Positions 27,994 to 37,290 of a stretch of 64,000 nucleotides of DNA are shown piece by piece. The notes under the pieces were generated by a model, which saw nothing but the letters and a program-made list of their open reading frames with translations, ran no database searches and had not been told where the DNA came from. The stretch is from Mycolicibacterium fallax. Its GTDB lineage: Bacteria > Actinomycetota > Actinomycetes > Mycobacteriales > Mycobacteriaceae. The translations under genes were made by a program, and so were the position numbers. Each line of letters opens with the position of its first letter. Position 1 is the stretch's first letter. Location: contig NZ_AP022603.1 in the NCBI RefSeq assembly GCF_010726955.1, positions 1,178,001 to 1,242,000 of the forward strand. Reading direction: 5' to 3'.

Positions 27994-30015
27994 GGGAACA
28001 GTGCGTACGCCGACCGGGACACCGTCCTGGCAGCACTGGCCGCCGCCGAGTCCGCGGCCGCCGCGCTGGCCGGCTGTCGCCTCGACGGGTTCACCCCCGA
28101 AGAACTCCTCGACGTGCTGGCCCGCCGGCAAGCCCTGGCCTGGGCGGCCCCGGCCTTCGATCACACCCTGACCGCTCACCTGGCCGCCACCGCCGACCCC
28201 GGCGTGCTCGGGGCAGCCAGCCTCAAACTCGTGCTGGCCGAACGGCTCCGCATCTCCCGCCGCGCCGCGGCCCGCCGGCTGGCTGAGGCCGCCGACCTGG
28301 GCCCCCGCACCAGCCTCGACGGCCAACCCCTAGAACCGCGACTGCCCACCCTGGCTGCGGCGGTGGCCGCCGGGGCGATCGGGCCCGAACACGTGGACAT
28401 CGCCCGCGACATCTACCGGCAACTCCCGGCGAACCTGGACCCCGACTACCGCCAGGCCGCCGAAGCCGACCTGGCCGGGCTGGCCACCCAGTTCGCCCCC
28501 GAGCAATACCGAACCCTCGCCGCGCATTTGTTGACGATCCTGGATCCCGACGGCGACTACCAGGAACGCGCCCGCCGTGCCCAGCGCGGCCTGACCCTGG
28601 GCCCGCAACGCCGCGACGGGATGAGCGCGCTGCGCGGCACCCTGACCCCCGAAGCCCGCGCCACATTGGAGCCGATCCTGGCCAAACTCGCCGCCCCCGG
28701 CATGTGTAACCCCAACGACGAACACCCCTGTGTCAGTGGGACCCCGAGTCAGGAGCAGATCAGCGCCGATCAGCGCAGCGCCGCCCAACGCGGCCACGAC
28801 GCCCTGATCGCCCTGAGCCGCGCCGTCCTGGCCGCCGGAGACCTCGGAAAACTCAACGGCCTACCGGTCACCGTGGTCATCACCACCACCCTCGCCGAAC
28901 TCCAAACCGCCGCCGCCACCCACCCCGACGCCACCCCCAACTGGACCACCACCAACGGCAACAACGCCGAAGAAAACAGCAGCAGCAACGGTGGTGCTGA
29001 CTCCACTGGCGCCCGGGCCCCCGGCGGCAACGGGGGTGACGGCGACACCGGTGGTGGTGCCGGCGGCGGGTCGTGCCCGCCCGGGTCTGCCGCCCTGGGC
29101 CCGGCCCCGGCCCTGAACCCCGACAATGGCTGGGCCATCACCGCCGGCGGCACCCGCGTCCCGATGCGCGACCTGCTGCGCATGGCCAGCCACGCGTATC
29201 ACTACCTGAGCATCTTCGACGGCCACGGCCGCGCCCTATGGCTCGGCCGCTCCAAACGCCTGGCCACCGCCGACCAACGCCTGGTCCTGTTCAGCCGAGA
29301 ACGCGGCTGCACCCGGCCCGGCTGCCCCGAACCCTTCTACCGAACCCAAGCCCACCACCTCGACCCCTGGACCCCCAAACCCGGCACCACCAGCCCACCC
29401 CAACCCGGCAGCCGCGGCGACCCCGGCGAGACCGCTGGTGCCCCTGGTGCGGCCGGGGAGCCCGATGCGGCGGGCGGGAACACCAATATCGACGACCTCG
29501 CCCTGGCCTGCCGCGCCGACAACAACATGGCCGACAAATTCGACTGGACCACCATCCGCAACACCGACGGCCGCGTCGAATGGATCCCCCCACCGGCCCT
29601 GGACCGCGGTCAACCCCGCACCAACACCATCAACTTCCCCGAACAGCTCCTGGCCCGCTACCGCAAACTCCGCGGAGCCCACCCCGACCAGGACCTCCCA
29701 CCCCAAGACGAACCGCACTGGCTCGACCAAGCCATCGACGCCCACCGCCGCTACGACACCGACCCCACCGACACCGAACTCACCCAACAACTCACCCTCG
29801 ACAACACCCCCTACCCCGACGACTGGAACGACCCCAGCACCTGGCACAAAATCCAGCCCGACACCAACACGGACAGCACCGCAGACGACACCGCAGACAA
29901 CACCGACGACGACCCCGGCACCAGCGACGACACCGACTGGGCCGACCACCCCGACCGGTACGACGACAGCTGGTACGACAACGAAACCACCGACCCCGAC
30001 AGCCACACCGCATAA
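27991..30015 (+). CDS. DUF222 / HNH endonuclease protein of the 13E12 repeat family
   Basis: This 674-residue protein has an N-terminal DUF222 domain (residues about 20-330) and a C-terminal HNH nuclease-like domain. The latter spans CTRPGCPEPFYRTQAHHLDPW, then a Gly/Pro-rich insert, then NIDDLALACRADNNMADKF, giving the expected C-x4-C, HH and N-x8-HN-like pattern. Family members occur in many copies in mycobacterial genomes (REP13E12), and some are phage integration targets. The last 90 residues are very rich in Asp and Thr. A Gly/Asn/Ser-rich linker lies at about 330-370. Insertion into the cob cluster is plausible but no terminal repeats were found. Confidence 0.85.
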   Translation: MGNSAYADRDTVLAALAAAESAAAALAGCRLDGFTPEELLDVLARRQALAWAAPAFDHTLTAHLAATADPGVLGAASLKLVLAERLRISRRAAARRLAEAADLGPRTSLDGQPLEPRLPTLAAAVAAGAIGPEHVDIARDIYRQLPANLDPDYRQAAEADLAGLATQFAPEQYRTLAAHLLTILDPDGDYQERARRAQRGLTLGPQRRDGMSALRGTLTPEARATLEPILAKLAAPGMCNPNDEHPCVSGTPSQEQISADQRSAAQRGHDALIALSRAVLAAGDLGKLNGLPVTVVITTTLAELQTAAATHPDATPNWTTTNGNNAEENSSSNGGADSTGARAPGGNGGDGDTGGGAGGGSCPPGSAALGPAPALNPDNGWAITAGGTRVPMRDLLRMASHAYHYLSIFDGHGRALWLGRSKRLATADQRLVLFSRERGCTRPGCPEPFYRTQAHHLDPWTPKPGTTSPPQPGSRGDPGETAGAPGAAGEPDAAGGNTNIDDLALACRADNNMADKFDWTTIRNTDGRVEWIPPPALDRGQPRTNTINFPEQLLARYRKLRGAHPDQDLPPQDEPHWLDQAIDAHRRYDTDPTDTELTQQLTLDNTPYPDDWNDPSTWHKIQPDTNTDSTADDTADNTDDDPGTSDDTDWADHPDRYDDSWYDNETTDPDSHTA

Positions 30016-30176
30016 CGCCCCGGCCATACCGGCAGTGCCCCGGGGACATCACCCCGGAGAAGCGTTCGACGCCAACATGATCTACGCCCGACGATCAGCG
30101 GCCGGCATGAGCAGAAGCCGCCACGCCCGCGGTCGCGCGAGCATTCACGCCCACGGTCGGCGCGACCGAATCGCCG

Positions 30177-30902
30177 TCAGACGAGCCGCTGCACCCAGGC
30201 GATGGCGTCCTCGACGGTGTCGACGGTGGTGATGCCGGCGGGCAGCCCCGGCCGATCGATCATCACGATCGGGATGCCCAAATCGGTGGCCGCGTCGATC
30301 TTGGCGCGGGTCATCGCTCCCCCACTGTTCTTGGTGACCATCGCCTCGATGCGATGTTCGCGCAGCAGCGCCGCCTCGCCGTCGTAGGAGTACGGTCCGC
30401 GGGACAGCAGCAGTTCGTGGTTCGGCGGCAGCAGCTGACGATCCGGCGGCGTCACCGCCCGGATCAGGAACCAGGCGTCGCTGCCCAGAAACGCCGCGGT
30501 CCCGGATCGCCCGGTGGTCAAGAACACTCGACGGTAAGCCTTTTCGGCGACGACGGCCGCCGCCTCGGCATTCGAGTCGACGGTCAGTGCGGCGCCGGTG
30601 TCCCAGGCCGGGCGGGCCAGCAGCAGGTGCGGCAGCCCAACGCCGGCAGCCGCCGCCGCGGCGTTGGCACTGATCCCGGCGGCATACGGGTGAGTGGCAT
30701 CGACGACGGCGTCGACCGGGTTCTCGCGCAGCCAGCCGATCAGCCCGTCAACCCCGCCGAAGCCACCGATGCGGACCTGCCCAACCGGCAGCGCCGGATC
30801 CGGCACCCGTCCGGCCAGTGAGCTGATCACCTCAACCCGCGGGTGCAGGCGCGCGGCCAGGGCCCTCGCCTCCGCGGTGCCGCCCAGCAACAGGATCCGC
30901 AT
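30177..30902 (-). CDS. cobK: Precorrin-6A reductase CobK
   Basis: CobK reduces precorrin-6A to precorrin-6B with NADPH. The 241-residue protein starts MRILLLGGTAEARALAARL, with the family's GGTxEA nucleotide-binding loop, and contains DATHPYA (residues about 80-86), a hallmark of CobK/CbiJ. ATG 30902 overlaps the cobM stop by one base, so an upstream extension of the frame is ignored. Last gene of the cobL-cobM-cobK minus-strand operon; convergent with the HNH gene across a 161-base interval that holds nothing recognisable. Confidence 0.95.
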   Translation of the reverse strand: MRILLLGGTAEARALAARLHPRVEVISSLAGRVPDPALPVGQVRIGGFGGVDGLIGWLRENPVDAVVDATHPYAAGISANAAAAAAGVGLPHLLLARPAWDTGAALTVDSNAEAAAVVAEKAYRRVFLTTGRSGTAAFLGSDAWFLIRAVTPPDRQLLPPNHELLLSRGPYSYDGEAALLREHRIEAMVTKNSGGAMTRAKIDAATDLGIPIVMIDRPGLPAGITTVDTVEDAIAWVQRLV

Positions 30903-31654
30903 CAGTGCTGCGTTCCACGACGCCGGCCCGAGGAATACAGATAGCTCTCGGTGAACTCCTGGGCCGCCAGCACCGCACCGACGAAGATCACCGCGGTCTT
31001 GGTGATTCCGGCCACCCGCAGCGCGGCGGCGATGTCGTCGAGGGTGCCGCGGACCACCGTCTCGGTCGGCCAACTGGCGTAGGCGACGACGGCGACTGGG
31101 GTGTCGCCGGGCAGCCCACCGGCGCGCAGCTCCGCGACGACGGTGTCGATCTGGGCGGCGGCCAGGTGCAGCGCCAGGGTGCCGTGCCCGGCCAGGGCGC
31201 TCAGGTCCTCGCCGTCGGGCATCGCGGTGGACAGCGTCGCGACCCGACTCAGGGTGACCGTCTGCGCCACGCCGGGCACGGTCAGCTCGCGGCCCAGCAC
31301 CGCGGCGGCCGCGGCGAACGCCGGCACCCCGGGCACCACCTGGTAGTCGATCCCCAGGGCGTCGAGGCGCCGGCACTGCTCGGCCAGCGCACTGTAGAGC
31401 GACGGGTCGCCGGAATGCAGCCGGGCCACATCGTGGCCGGCCGCGTCGGCGGCGGCCAGCTCATCGATGATCTGGTCCAGGTTCAGCGGCCCGGTGTCGA
31501 CAACGCGGGTTCCCGGCGGACACAGCGCCAGCAGGTCCTCGGGCATGATCGAGCCGGCGTACAGGCACACCGGGCAGCGCTGCAGCAGGCGCTGCCCGCG
31601 GACGGTGATCAGGTCGGCCGCGCCGGGCCCGGCGCCGATGAAATAGACGGTCAC
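30902..31654 (-). CDS. cobM: Precorrin-4 C11-methyltransferase CobM
   Basis: CobM methylates C-11 of precorrin-4 to precorrin-5. The 250-residue protein has the tetrapyrrole methyltransferase fold, starting TVYFIGAGPGAADLITVRG, with the SAM/substrate loop and the RLHSGDPSLYSALAEQ block. The GTG start at 31654 overlaps the cobL stop in a GTGA junction; longer in-frame starts lie within cobL. Its stop is shared by one base with the cobK start, so the three genes are translationally coupled. Confidence 0.95.
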   Translation of the reverse strand: MTVYFIGAGPGAADLITVRGQRLLQRCPVCLYAGSIMPEDLLALCPPGTRVVDTGPLNLDQIIDELAAADAAGHDVARLHSGDPSLYSALAEQCRRLDALGIDYQVVPGVPAFAAAAAVLGRELTVPGVAQTVTLSRVATLSTAMPDGEDLSALAGHGTLALHLAAAQIDTVVAELRAGGLPGDTPVAVVAYASWPTETVVRGTLDDIAAALRVAGITKTAVIFVGAVLAAQEFTESYLYSSGRRRGTQH

Positions 31655-32826
31655 CGCGTCACCGCCCACTGGGTCACCGGCAGCGCCGGGCGCCAGCCGG
31701 TGAACGACCCGACCGGTTCGCCGGTGTAGTGCTGAAACCGGCGCAACACCCCGCCGTGTAATGAATGTTGTTGCACCAGAACTACTTCCGATTCCGCAGT
31801 GACGGCATTGGCGACCAGTCGGCCGCCCGGGCGCAGACGCTGCAGACAGTGCTCCAGCACCCCGCGGACGGTGAGCCCGCCGCCGATGAAGATGACGTCG
31901 GGGTCCGGCGCGTCGGTCAGCGCCTCCGGAGCGGCCCCGCGCACCGTCACGTCGACGCCGAACCCGGCGGCGTTCGCACCGATCCGGGCCGAGCGCACCG
32001 GGTCGCGTTCGAATGCCACTGCGCGGCAACCTGATCCGGCGCGGCACCATTCGATGCCGATGCTGCCCGAGCCGGCCCCGACGTCCCAGAGCAGTTCCCC
32101 GGGCCGCGGCGCCAGCGCGGCCAGGGTGACCGCGCGCATCATCTGCTTGGTGAGCTGCCCATCGTGGTCGAAGGCGTCGTCGGGGGCGATGGTCGACGCC
32201 CGCTGGTCGGGCAGATAGCGCACGGCAACGACGTTCAGTGCGGCGATCTCGGCCGGCGGGTCCGATGCCCACTGCGCGGCGGTGCCGTCGATCCGGCGTT
32301 CGGCCGGACCACCGAGATTCTCCAGCACGCTGAGCTCGGAGGCGCCGCGGCCGGCGCCGGTGAGCAGCCGGGCCAGTGCCACCGGGGTGGATTCGTCGCG
32401 GGACAGCACGATCGCCCGCCCGCCGCGGCGCACCGCGGTGACCGGCGCGGCGGCGGTCACCCGGATCACCTCGGTGTCGTGCGCCGGCCAGCCGAGCCGG
32501 GCGCAGGCCAGCGTCACGCTGGACACCGTCGGGATCACCCGCACCCGCTCGGCACCGAACATCGACGTCAGCGTGGTGCCGATGCCATGCAGCATCGGGT
32601 CACCGGAGCCCAGGACGTGCACATCGGTGTCGGAGTCGCCGAGCAGCCCGGTCAGCGCCGGACGCAGCGGCGACGGCCAGGGCCGACGGTCGGCGGTCAC
32701 GGTGTCGTCGAGCAGGGCGAGCTGCCGCGGACCGCCGTACACGACGGTTGCGCGCCGCAGTTCCGTGCGGGCCGACTCGCCGAGCCCGGCCATCCCGTCC
32801 GCCCCGATCCCGACCACCACGATCAC
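31651..32826 (-). CDS. cobL: Precorrin-6Y C5,15-methyltransferase (decarboxylating) CobL
   Basis: CobL is bifunctional. Its N-terminal CbiE-like domain (residues about 1-200, starting IVVVGIGADGMAGL) and C-terminal CbiT-like Rossmann domain (about 210-391, with LLWDVGAGSGSIGIEW) methylate C-5 and C-15 and decarboxylate precorrin-6B to give precorrin-8X. The 391-residue length is normal. GTG 32826 begins the conserved N-terminus. The gene is preceded by a repeat-rich spacer (32832-32956) that contains the stop codon of the upstream SDR gene, so the SDR gene and the cob operon may be co-transcribed. Confidence 0.95.
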   Translation of the reverse strand: MIVVVGIGADGMAGLGESARTELRRATVVYGGPRQLALLDDTVTADRRPWPSPLRPALTGLLGDSDTDVHVLGSGDPMLHGIGTTLTSMFGAERVRVIPTVSSVTLACARLGWPAHDTEVIRVTAAAPVTAVRRGGRAIVLSRDESTPVALARLLTGAGRGASELSVLENLGGPAERRIDGTAAQWASDPPAEIAALNVVAVRYLPDQRASTIAPDDAFDHDGQLTKQMMRAVTLAALAPRPGELLWDVGAGSGSIGIEWCRAGSGCRAVAFERDPVRSARIGANAAGFGVDVTVRGAAPEALTDAPDPDVIFIGGGLTVRGVLEHCLQRLRPGGRLVANAVTAESEVVLVQQHSLHGGVLRRFQHYTGEPVGSFTGWRPALPVTQWAVTR

Positions 32827-32831
32827 CGCTC

Positions 32832-32956
32832 GCTCCCTCGCTGCGCTCGCTCGCTCCTCATCGGAACCCCCCGCCGACTCGATCGCTCCCTCGCTGCGCT
32901 CCCTCGCTGCGCTCCCTCGCTGCGCTCCCTCGCTGCGCTCGCTCGCTCCTCATCGG
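32832..32956. repeat. Duplicated spacer with tandem 13-bp units between SDR gene and cobL
   Basis: A 33-bp sequence at 32832-32864 is repeated identically at 32924-32956. The second copy is preceded by further tandem copies of its first 13 bases (GCTCCCTCGCTGC), four in all at 32885-32936. On the minus strand each 33-bp copy begins CCGATGAGGAGCGAGCG; in one, TGA is the SDR stop codon, and the other places GAGGAG-like sequence about 30 bases before the cobL start. Confidence 0.85.
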
Positions 32957-33699
32957 GGCATCCGCCGCCAAATCGCCTGCGGCACGAACCGCATGGCGAA
33001 GCTCAGCGGCCGGATCTGCCAGGGCACCCAGACCGCGCCCCGGCCGCGCGCCAGCGCCCGGGCGGTCGCCGCGGCGACCTGCGGCGGGGTGCTGGCGAAC
33101 GGCGCCGGCTCCATCCCGGCCGCCATCCGGCCGATCACGAAACCCGGCCGCACGATCAGCAACCGCACACCACTGCCGTGCAGCGCATCCGCCAGCCCGG
33201 CGGCGAACCCATCCAGGCCCGCCTTGGCCGACCCGTACACGTAGTTCGCCCGGCGCACCCGGGCGCCGGCAATCGAGGAGAACACCACGATCTGGCCCCG
33301 CCCGCGACCGCGCATCCGGGTCGCCAGCAGCGTCAGCAGGTGCGCCTGCGCGACGAAGTCGGTGTGCAGGATCGCCACCGCGTGTTCGGCGTCAACCTCG
33401 GCGCGAGCCTGATCGCCGAGAATGCCGAAGGCCAGCACCGCGGTGTCAATGCCGCCGTGCTCGGTGATCAGCTCGTCGAGCACCGCGGTGTGCGAGGCCA
33501 GGTCGTCGGCGTCGAACGCCTTCACGTGCACGGCCCGCGCACCGGCCGCGCGCAGCGCCGCGACCTGCGGATCCAGGTCGGTGTTGTCCCGGGTGGTCAG
33601 GATCACCGTCGCGCCCGCGCCGATCCGCGCCGCCAACTCAACGCCGATCTCACTGCGGCCGCCGAAGACCACCAACACCGAGGATTCCGTGTCCTTCAC
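32950..33699 (-). CDS. Short-chain dehydrogenase/reductase (Rv2073c-like)
   Basis: A 249-residue SDR-family oxidoreductase. The N-terminal nucleotide-binding region is VLVVFGGRSEIGVELAARIG, the active-site Ser lies in VVFSSIAGARVRRANYVYGSAKAGLDG and the YxxxK motif is YGSAK. It corresponds by position and sequence type to M. tuberculosis Rv2073c; the substrate is unknown. GTG 33699 is preferred over a start at 33747 because the latter would overlap the divergent gene at 33735. It faces that gene across a 35-base shared promoter region. Confidence 0.88.
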   Translation of the reverse strand: MKDTESSVLVVFGGRSEIGVELAARIGAGATVILTTRDNTDLDPQVAALRAAGARAVHVKAFDADDLASHTAVLDELITEHGGIDTAVLAFGILGDQARAEVDAEHAVAILHTDFVAQAHLLTLLATRMRGRGRGQIVVFSSIAGARVRRANYVYGSAKAGLDGFAAGLADALHGSGVRLLIVRPGFVIGRMAAGMEPAPFASTPPQVAAATARALARGRGAVWVPWQIRPLSFAMRFVPQAIWRRMPR

Positions 33700-33734
33700 G
33701 TCGCTGATTATGTCCTGCGCTAGCCTGACCGGTA

Positions 33735-34151
33735 ATGCCGCACGCAACCACCCGCCTCACCGACGACGCCTTGACCTTCCTCACCGAACGTCATCTGGCG
33801 ATGTTGACGACGCTGCGCGCCGATGGGTCCCCGCACGTGGTGGCGGTCGGCTTCACCTTCGACCCCAAGACGCACATCGCCCGGGTGATCACCAACGGCG
33901 GCTCGCAGAAGGCGGTCAACGCCGAGCGCGGCCAGCTGGCGGTGCTGAGCCAGGTCGACGGTGCCCGCTGGCTGTCGCTGGAGGGCACCGCGTCGGTCAG
34001 TGCCGAATCCGAGGCCGTCCGCGACGCCGAACTGCGGTACGCCCAGCGCTACCGCACCCCGCGGGTCAACCCGAAGCGGGTGGTGATCGAGGTGCTCGTG
34101 GAACGGGTGCTGGGCTCCTCGGGGCTGCTGGACATCAGCACCGAGCAATAG
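33735..34151 (+). CDS. F420-dependent biliverdin reductase-type protein (Rv2074-like)
   Basis: A 138-residue split-barrel flavin/deazaflavin oxidoreductase (FDOR-B) protein with the family patterns [27 protein letters not shown] and a C-terminal [21 protein letters not shown]. tuberculosis Rv2074, in the same position, has been characterised as an F420H2-dependent biliverdin reductase; the same activity is inferred here. TAGCCT at 33721-33726 with 8 bases to the ATG suggests a leaderless transcript. Divergent from the SDR gene, convergent with pepE. Confidence 0.88.
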   Translation: MPHATTRLTDDALTFLTERHLAMLTTLRADGSPHVVAVGFTFDPKTHIARVITNGGSQKAVNAERGQLAVLSQVDGARWLSLEGTASVSAESEAVRDAELRYAQRYRTPRVNPKRVVIEVLVERVLGSSGLLDISTEQ

Positions 34152-34191
34152 CACCCAGCAAGAAGCACCCAGCAAAAAGCACCGAGCAACA
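34137..34191. repeat. Short 13-14-bp tandem repeats at the 3' end of the Rv2074-like gene
   Basis: Four imperfect units of the form AGCACC(C/G)AGCAANN run from 34137 to 34191. The first unit encodes the last codons (STEQ-stop) of the gene and the others fill the 52-base interval to the pepE stop codon. Probably slippage-derived; no role is evident. Confidence 0.65.
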
Positions 34192-34203
34192 GCCGGGCAG
34201 CCG

Positions 34204-35334
34204 CTATCCGGCGACCGGCACCACGATCAGCTCGTGCGGCCGAGCGTTGAGCGGTTCCACCCCGGTTTCGGTCACCACCACGATGTCCTCGATGCGCGCG
34301 CCCCACTTGCCGGGAAAGTAGATCCCCGGCTCGACCGAGAACACCATGCCGGCCCGCAGCGGCAACTCGTTGCCCGCCACGATGTAGGGCTCCTCGTGCA
34401 CCGACAGCCCGATGCCGTGCCCGGTCCGGTGCACGAAGTACTCCGCGAGCCCGGCCTCGGCCAGCACGTCCCGGGCGGCGGCATCGATCTGCTCGGCGCG
34501 CATGCCCGGGCGCACCGCCGCCACCGCGGCCCGCTGCGCGGCCAGCAACACCGAATACTGCTGCGCCACTTCGGGATCCGGTTCACCAATGCTGTAGGTC
34601 CGGGTGCAGTCCGAGTTGTATCCGGGCTCATACGGCCCGCCGATGTCGACGACGACGATATCCCCGGCCCGCAGTTCCCGGTCGGACTGCTCGTGGTGCG
34701 GGTCGGCGCCGTGCGGGCCGGAGCCGACGATGATGAACGCCGCCTCGGTGTGCCCCTCGGCGACGATCGCGGCGTCGATGTCGGCGGCGACCTCGGCCTC
34801 GGTACGCCCCGGCACCAGCAGCTCGGGCAACCGGGCGTGCACCCGGTCGATCGCGGCACCGGCCTTGCGCAGCGCGTCGATCTCGGCCGGGCCCTTGACC
34901 ATCCGCAGTTCCCGCATCACCTCGGTGGCCAGCACCGGCAGCGCGCCGAGCCGCTCGGTCAGCGGCAGCAGGTGCAGCGCCGGCATCGCGTCGGTGACCG
35001 CGGTCGCCACCGGCCCGCCACCCAGCGCAGTGGCGACCAGGCCGTAGGGGTCCTCGCCGTCGACCCAATCGACCACCGCCACACCGAGATCGGATACCGC
35101 GGACTCGCGCAGCGCGGCCAGCTCCAGTCGCGGCAGCACGATCGTCGGCGTCCCGTCGGCCGGGACGACCAGCGCGGTGAGCCGCTCAAAGGTCTGCGCC
35201 CGCGACCCGACCAGGTAGCGCAGGTCGTAGCCGGGGGTGATGATCAGGGCGGCCAGTCCGGCGCTCGCGGTGGCCGCCGCGGCCGCCGCCAGTCGGTCGG
35301 CGTACACGCTGGATTCGAAGCGCCCGGCTGTCAT
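34204..35334 (-). CDS. pepE: Xaa-Pro dipeptidase PepE (M24 family)
   Basis: PepE cleaves dipeptides with C-terminal proline, acting in the cytosol. The 376-residue protein has an N-terminal creatinase-like domain (residues about 1-150) and a C-terminal pita-bread metallopeptidase domain. Metal ligands are visible in [20 protein letters not shown] (two Asp), [15 protein letters not shown] (His), VFSVEPGIY (Glu) and [10 protein letters not shown] (Glu). Start ATG 35334 has TAACCT six bases upstream and no ribosome-binding site. M. tuberculosis pepE is Rv2089c. Confidence 0.94.
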   Translation of the reverse strand: MTAGRFESSVYADRLAAAAAATASAGLAALIITPGYDLRYLVGSRAQTFERLTALVVPADGTPTIVLPRLELAALRESAVSDLGVAVVDWVDGEDPYGLVATALGGGPVATAVTDAMPALHLLPLTERLGALPVLATEVMRELRMVKGPAEIDALRKAGAAIDRVHARLPELLVPGRTEAEVAADIDAAIVAEGHTEAAFIIVGSGPHGADPHHEQSDRELRAGDIVVVDIGGPYEPGYNSDCTRTYSIGEPDPEVAQQYSVLLAAQRAAVAAVRPGMRAEQIDAAARDVLAEAGLAEYFVHRTGHGIGLSVHEEPYIVAGNELPLRAGMVFSVEPGIYFPGKWGARIEDIVVVTETGVEPLNARPHELIVVPVAG

Positions 35335-35385
35335 GGGCCCAGGTTAGCCGAGCCGGCCGATCGGCCGTCGGCCTACCATCGGGCG
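35335..35385. promoter_or_regulatory. Back-to-back leaderless promoters of pepE and the NTF2-like gene
   Basis: On the minus strand TAACCT (35341-35346) is 6 bases before the pepE ATG. On the plus strand TACCAT (35374-35379) is 6 bases before the ATG at 35386. Both fit TANNNT with leaderless spacing, so the 51-base divergent region appears to hold two promoters. Confidence 0.5.
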
Positions 35386-35817
35386 ATGGAGCCCTGGGAA
35401 CTGTCCGCCCGCGAACGCATCCGCGACACCGTCGCGCGCTACACCTGGGCCGGGGATTCCGGCCGGATCGAGGAGCTCGCGGCCTGCTTCTGCCCCGACG
35501 GCGCACTCCAGATCCGCGGCGAGCCCGCGGTGTCCGGTCGCGACGCCATCGTGGCCCGGTTGACCTCGGTCGCCGCCACCCCGGCGGCGGCCGGGCTGCG
35601 GCGGATCGTGCGGCACAACGTCACCAACGTCCGGTTCACCCTGCTGACGCCGCGGCGCGCCGAGGTCGCGTCGTACTTCACCGTGTTCACCGAGATCGGC
35701 CTGGACCATCACGGCCGCTACCGCGACGTTTTCACCCCGGTCGGCGACGAATGGCTGATCGCGCACCGGCTGGCCGCCACCGACTGGAGCGCGCCGAACT
35801 CGACCATGGTTGGCTAG
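35386..35817 (+). CDS. NTF2/SnoaL-like fold protein
   Basis: A 143-residue alpha+beta-barrel protein that starts [41 protein letters not shown], the classic SnoaL-like N-terminal helices with a DG turn. It continues with RHNVTNVRF and [17 protein letters not shown] strands. Members include polyketide cyclases, dehydratases and isomerases as well as proteins without enzymatic role; no specific function can be assigned. It is followed after 5 bases by the exonuclease gene on the same strand. Confidence 0.82.
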   Translation: MEPWELSARERIRDTVARYTWAGDSGRIEELAACFCPDGALQIRGEPAVSGRDAIVARLTSVAATPAAAGLRRIVRHNVTNVRFTLLTPRRAEVASYFTVFTEIGLDHHGRYRDVFTPVGDEWLIAHRLAATDWSAPNSTMVG

Positions 35818-35822
35818 GCGAC

Positions 35823-36779
35823 ATGTCGGCTCCCCTGGTCCTGCTCGACGGCGCCAGCATGTGGTTCCGTTCGTTCTTCGGTGTCCCGTCGTCAATCACT
35901 GCGCCCGATGGCCGTCCGGTCAATGCGGTCCGCGGCTTCCTGGACGCGGTGGCCACCGTCATCGCCGGCCAGCGCCCCGGCCGGCTGGCGGTGTGCCTGG
36001 ACCTGGACTGGCGCCCGCAGTGGCGGGTCGACCTGATCGCGTCCTACAAGGCGCACCGGGTCGAGGCCGAGGGCGTCGGCGACGATCCGGACGTCGAGGA
36101 GGTGCCCGACGAGCTCACCCCGCAGGTCACCATGATCATGGAGTTGCTCGACGCTTTCGGCATCGCCACCGCGGGCGCACCGGGATTCGAGGCCGACGAC
36201 GTGCTGGGCACCCTCGCCGCGCGCGAGCGGGTCGACCCGGTGGTGGTGGTCAGCGGCGACCGCGACCTGCTGCAGGTCGTCGCCGACGAACCGGTGCCGG
36301 TGCGGGTGCTCTACATCGGGCGCGGGCTGGCCAAGGCGACGCTGTTCGGGCCCGCCGAGGTCGCCGAAACCTACGGCGTGCCCGCCGATCGGCCGGGCCC
36401 GGCCTACGCCGAACTGGCCGCGCTGCGCGGTGATCCGTCCGACGGGCTGCCAGGGGTGGCCGGCATCGGGGAGAAGACCGCGGCCACCCTGCTGACCCGG
36501 TACGGTTCGCTGCGGGCCATCCGGGCGGCCGCGGCCGACCCGGAATCCGTTGTCGCCAAGGGGATTCGGGCGAAGCTGCTCGGTGGAGAGGACTATCTGC
36601 GGGCCGCCGTGCCGGTGGTGCAGGTGGCCACCGACGCACCGGTGCAACTGTCCACTCCCACCGACACGCTGCCCCGAACGGCGCTCGACCCCGCCCGGGT
36701 GGCCGAGTTGGCCGCCGCGTACGGGGTCGAGTCGTCGATCAGCCGACTGCAGAAGGCGCTCGACGCGCTCTCCCGCTGA
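35823..36779 (+). CDS. 5'-3' exonuclease (DNA polymerase I N-domain-like)
   Basis: A 318-residue stand-alone homologue of the 5'-nuclease domain of DNA polymerase I, matching M. tuberculosis Rv2090. It begins [20 protein letters not shown] with the first catalytic Asp and has [12 protein letters not shown] and [13 protein letters not shown] acidic motifs. The helix-hairpin-helix [22 protein letters not shown] (residues about 205-226) binds DNA. It would process flaps or RNA primers. Start ATG 35823 lies 5 bases after the upstream stop. Confidence 0.93.
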   Translation: MSAPLVLLDGASMWFRSFFGVPSSITAPDGRPVNAVRGFLDAVATVIAGQRPGRLAVCLDLDWRPQWRVDLIASYKAHRVEAEGVGDDPDVEEVPDELTPQVTMIMELLDAFGIATAGAPGFEADDVLGTLAARERVDPVVVVSGDRDLLQVVADEPVPVRVLYIGRGLAKATLFGPAEVAETYGVPADRPGPAYAELAALRGDPSDGLPGVAGIGEKTAATLLTRYGSLRAIRAAAADPESVVAKGIRAKLLGGEDYLRAAVPVVQVATDAPVQLSTPTDTLPRTALDPARVAELAAAYGVESSISRLQKALDALSR

Positions 36780-36782
36780 CGG

Positions 36783-37238
36783 TCAGTGCCAGCAGAGCCG
36801 GTCGGTCACGCCGTCGCTGTAGATGACCCGGGTCGGGGCCGGGCCGGTCACGTCGAAGTAGATGTTGCCCTCGGCCTTCTGGCCCTGGCCCAGGGTGGCA
36901 CCGCTGAGCGCCTCATCGCCGACCGCCCAGTACAGCGGCCGGTAGTTGGTGCCGTCGGCGGCGCGGGCGTTGAAGAACGGGATGATCGGGGTGACCGAAC
37001 CCTTGACCGCCTCGACCTCGACGGAGACCTCCCACAGCGTGCCGCGCACCTCGGCGTTGGTGATGGTGTCGTCAGCGGCCTCAAGCTCCTCGACGGTGTA
37101 GGCGATGGTCACGCCGCCGTCGTTGAGTTCCTGCGTCGCACCGAGTTCGGCGCGGCTCGGGTCGGCACCGGCCGGTCCGGCGAGGGCAATCGCCACACCC
37201 AGCGCCGCGGGGACCGCAAGAATTTTGAACGTCCGCAT
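36783..37238 (-). CDS. Secreted MPT63-family protein (DUF1942)
   Basis: A 151-residue protein with a signal peptide (residues about 1-25, ending AGPAGADP) and an immunoglobulin-like MPT63 fold. Family sequence is recognisable in GTLWEVSVEVEAVKGSVTPIIPFFNARAADGTNYRPL and GQKAEGNIYFDVTGPAPTRVIY. MPT63 (Rv1926c) is a secreted antigen of M. tuberculosis of unknown function; it lies elsewhere in that genome. GGGAGG precedes ATG 37238. The upstream interval contains the terminator of the DUF4333 gene. Confidence 0.88.
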   Translation of the reverse strand: MRTFKILAVPAALGVAIALAGPAGADPSRAELGATQELNDGGVTIAYTVEELEAADDTITNAEVRGTLWEVSVEVEAVKGSVTPIIPFFNARAADGTNYRPLYWAVGDEALSGATLGQGQKAEGNIYFDVTGPAPTRVIYSDGVTDRLCWH

Positions 37239-37290
37239 CGAAACCTCCCGTGATCAATTCGTTACTTAAATGTACTCGGTAGGCGAAGAC

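Noticed and set aside
32885..32936. CRISPR-like array
   Set aside because: The 13-bp units are contiguous with no spacers, so this is a simple tandem repeat.
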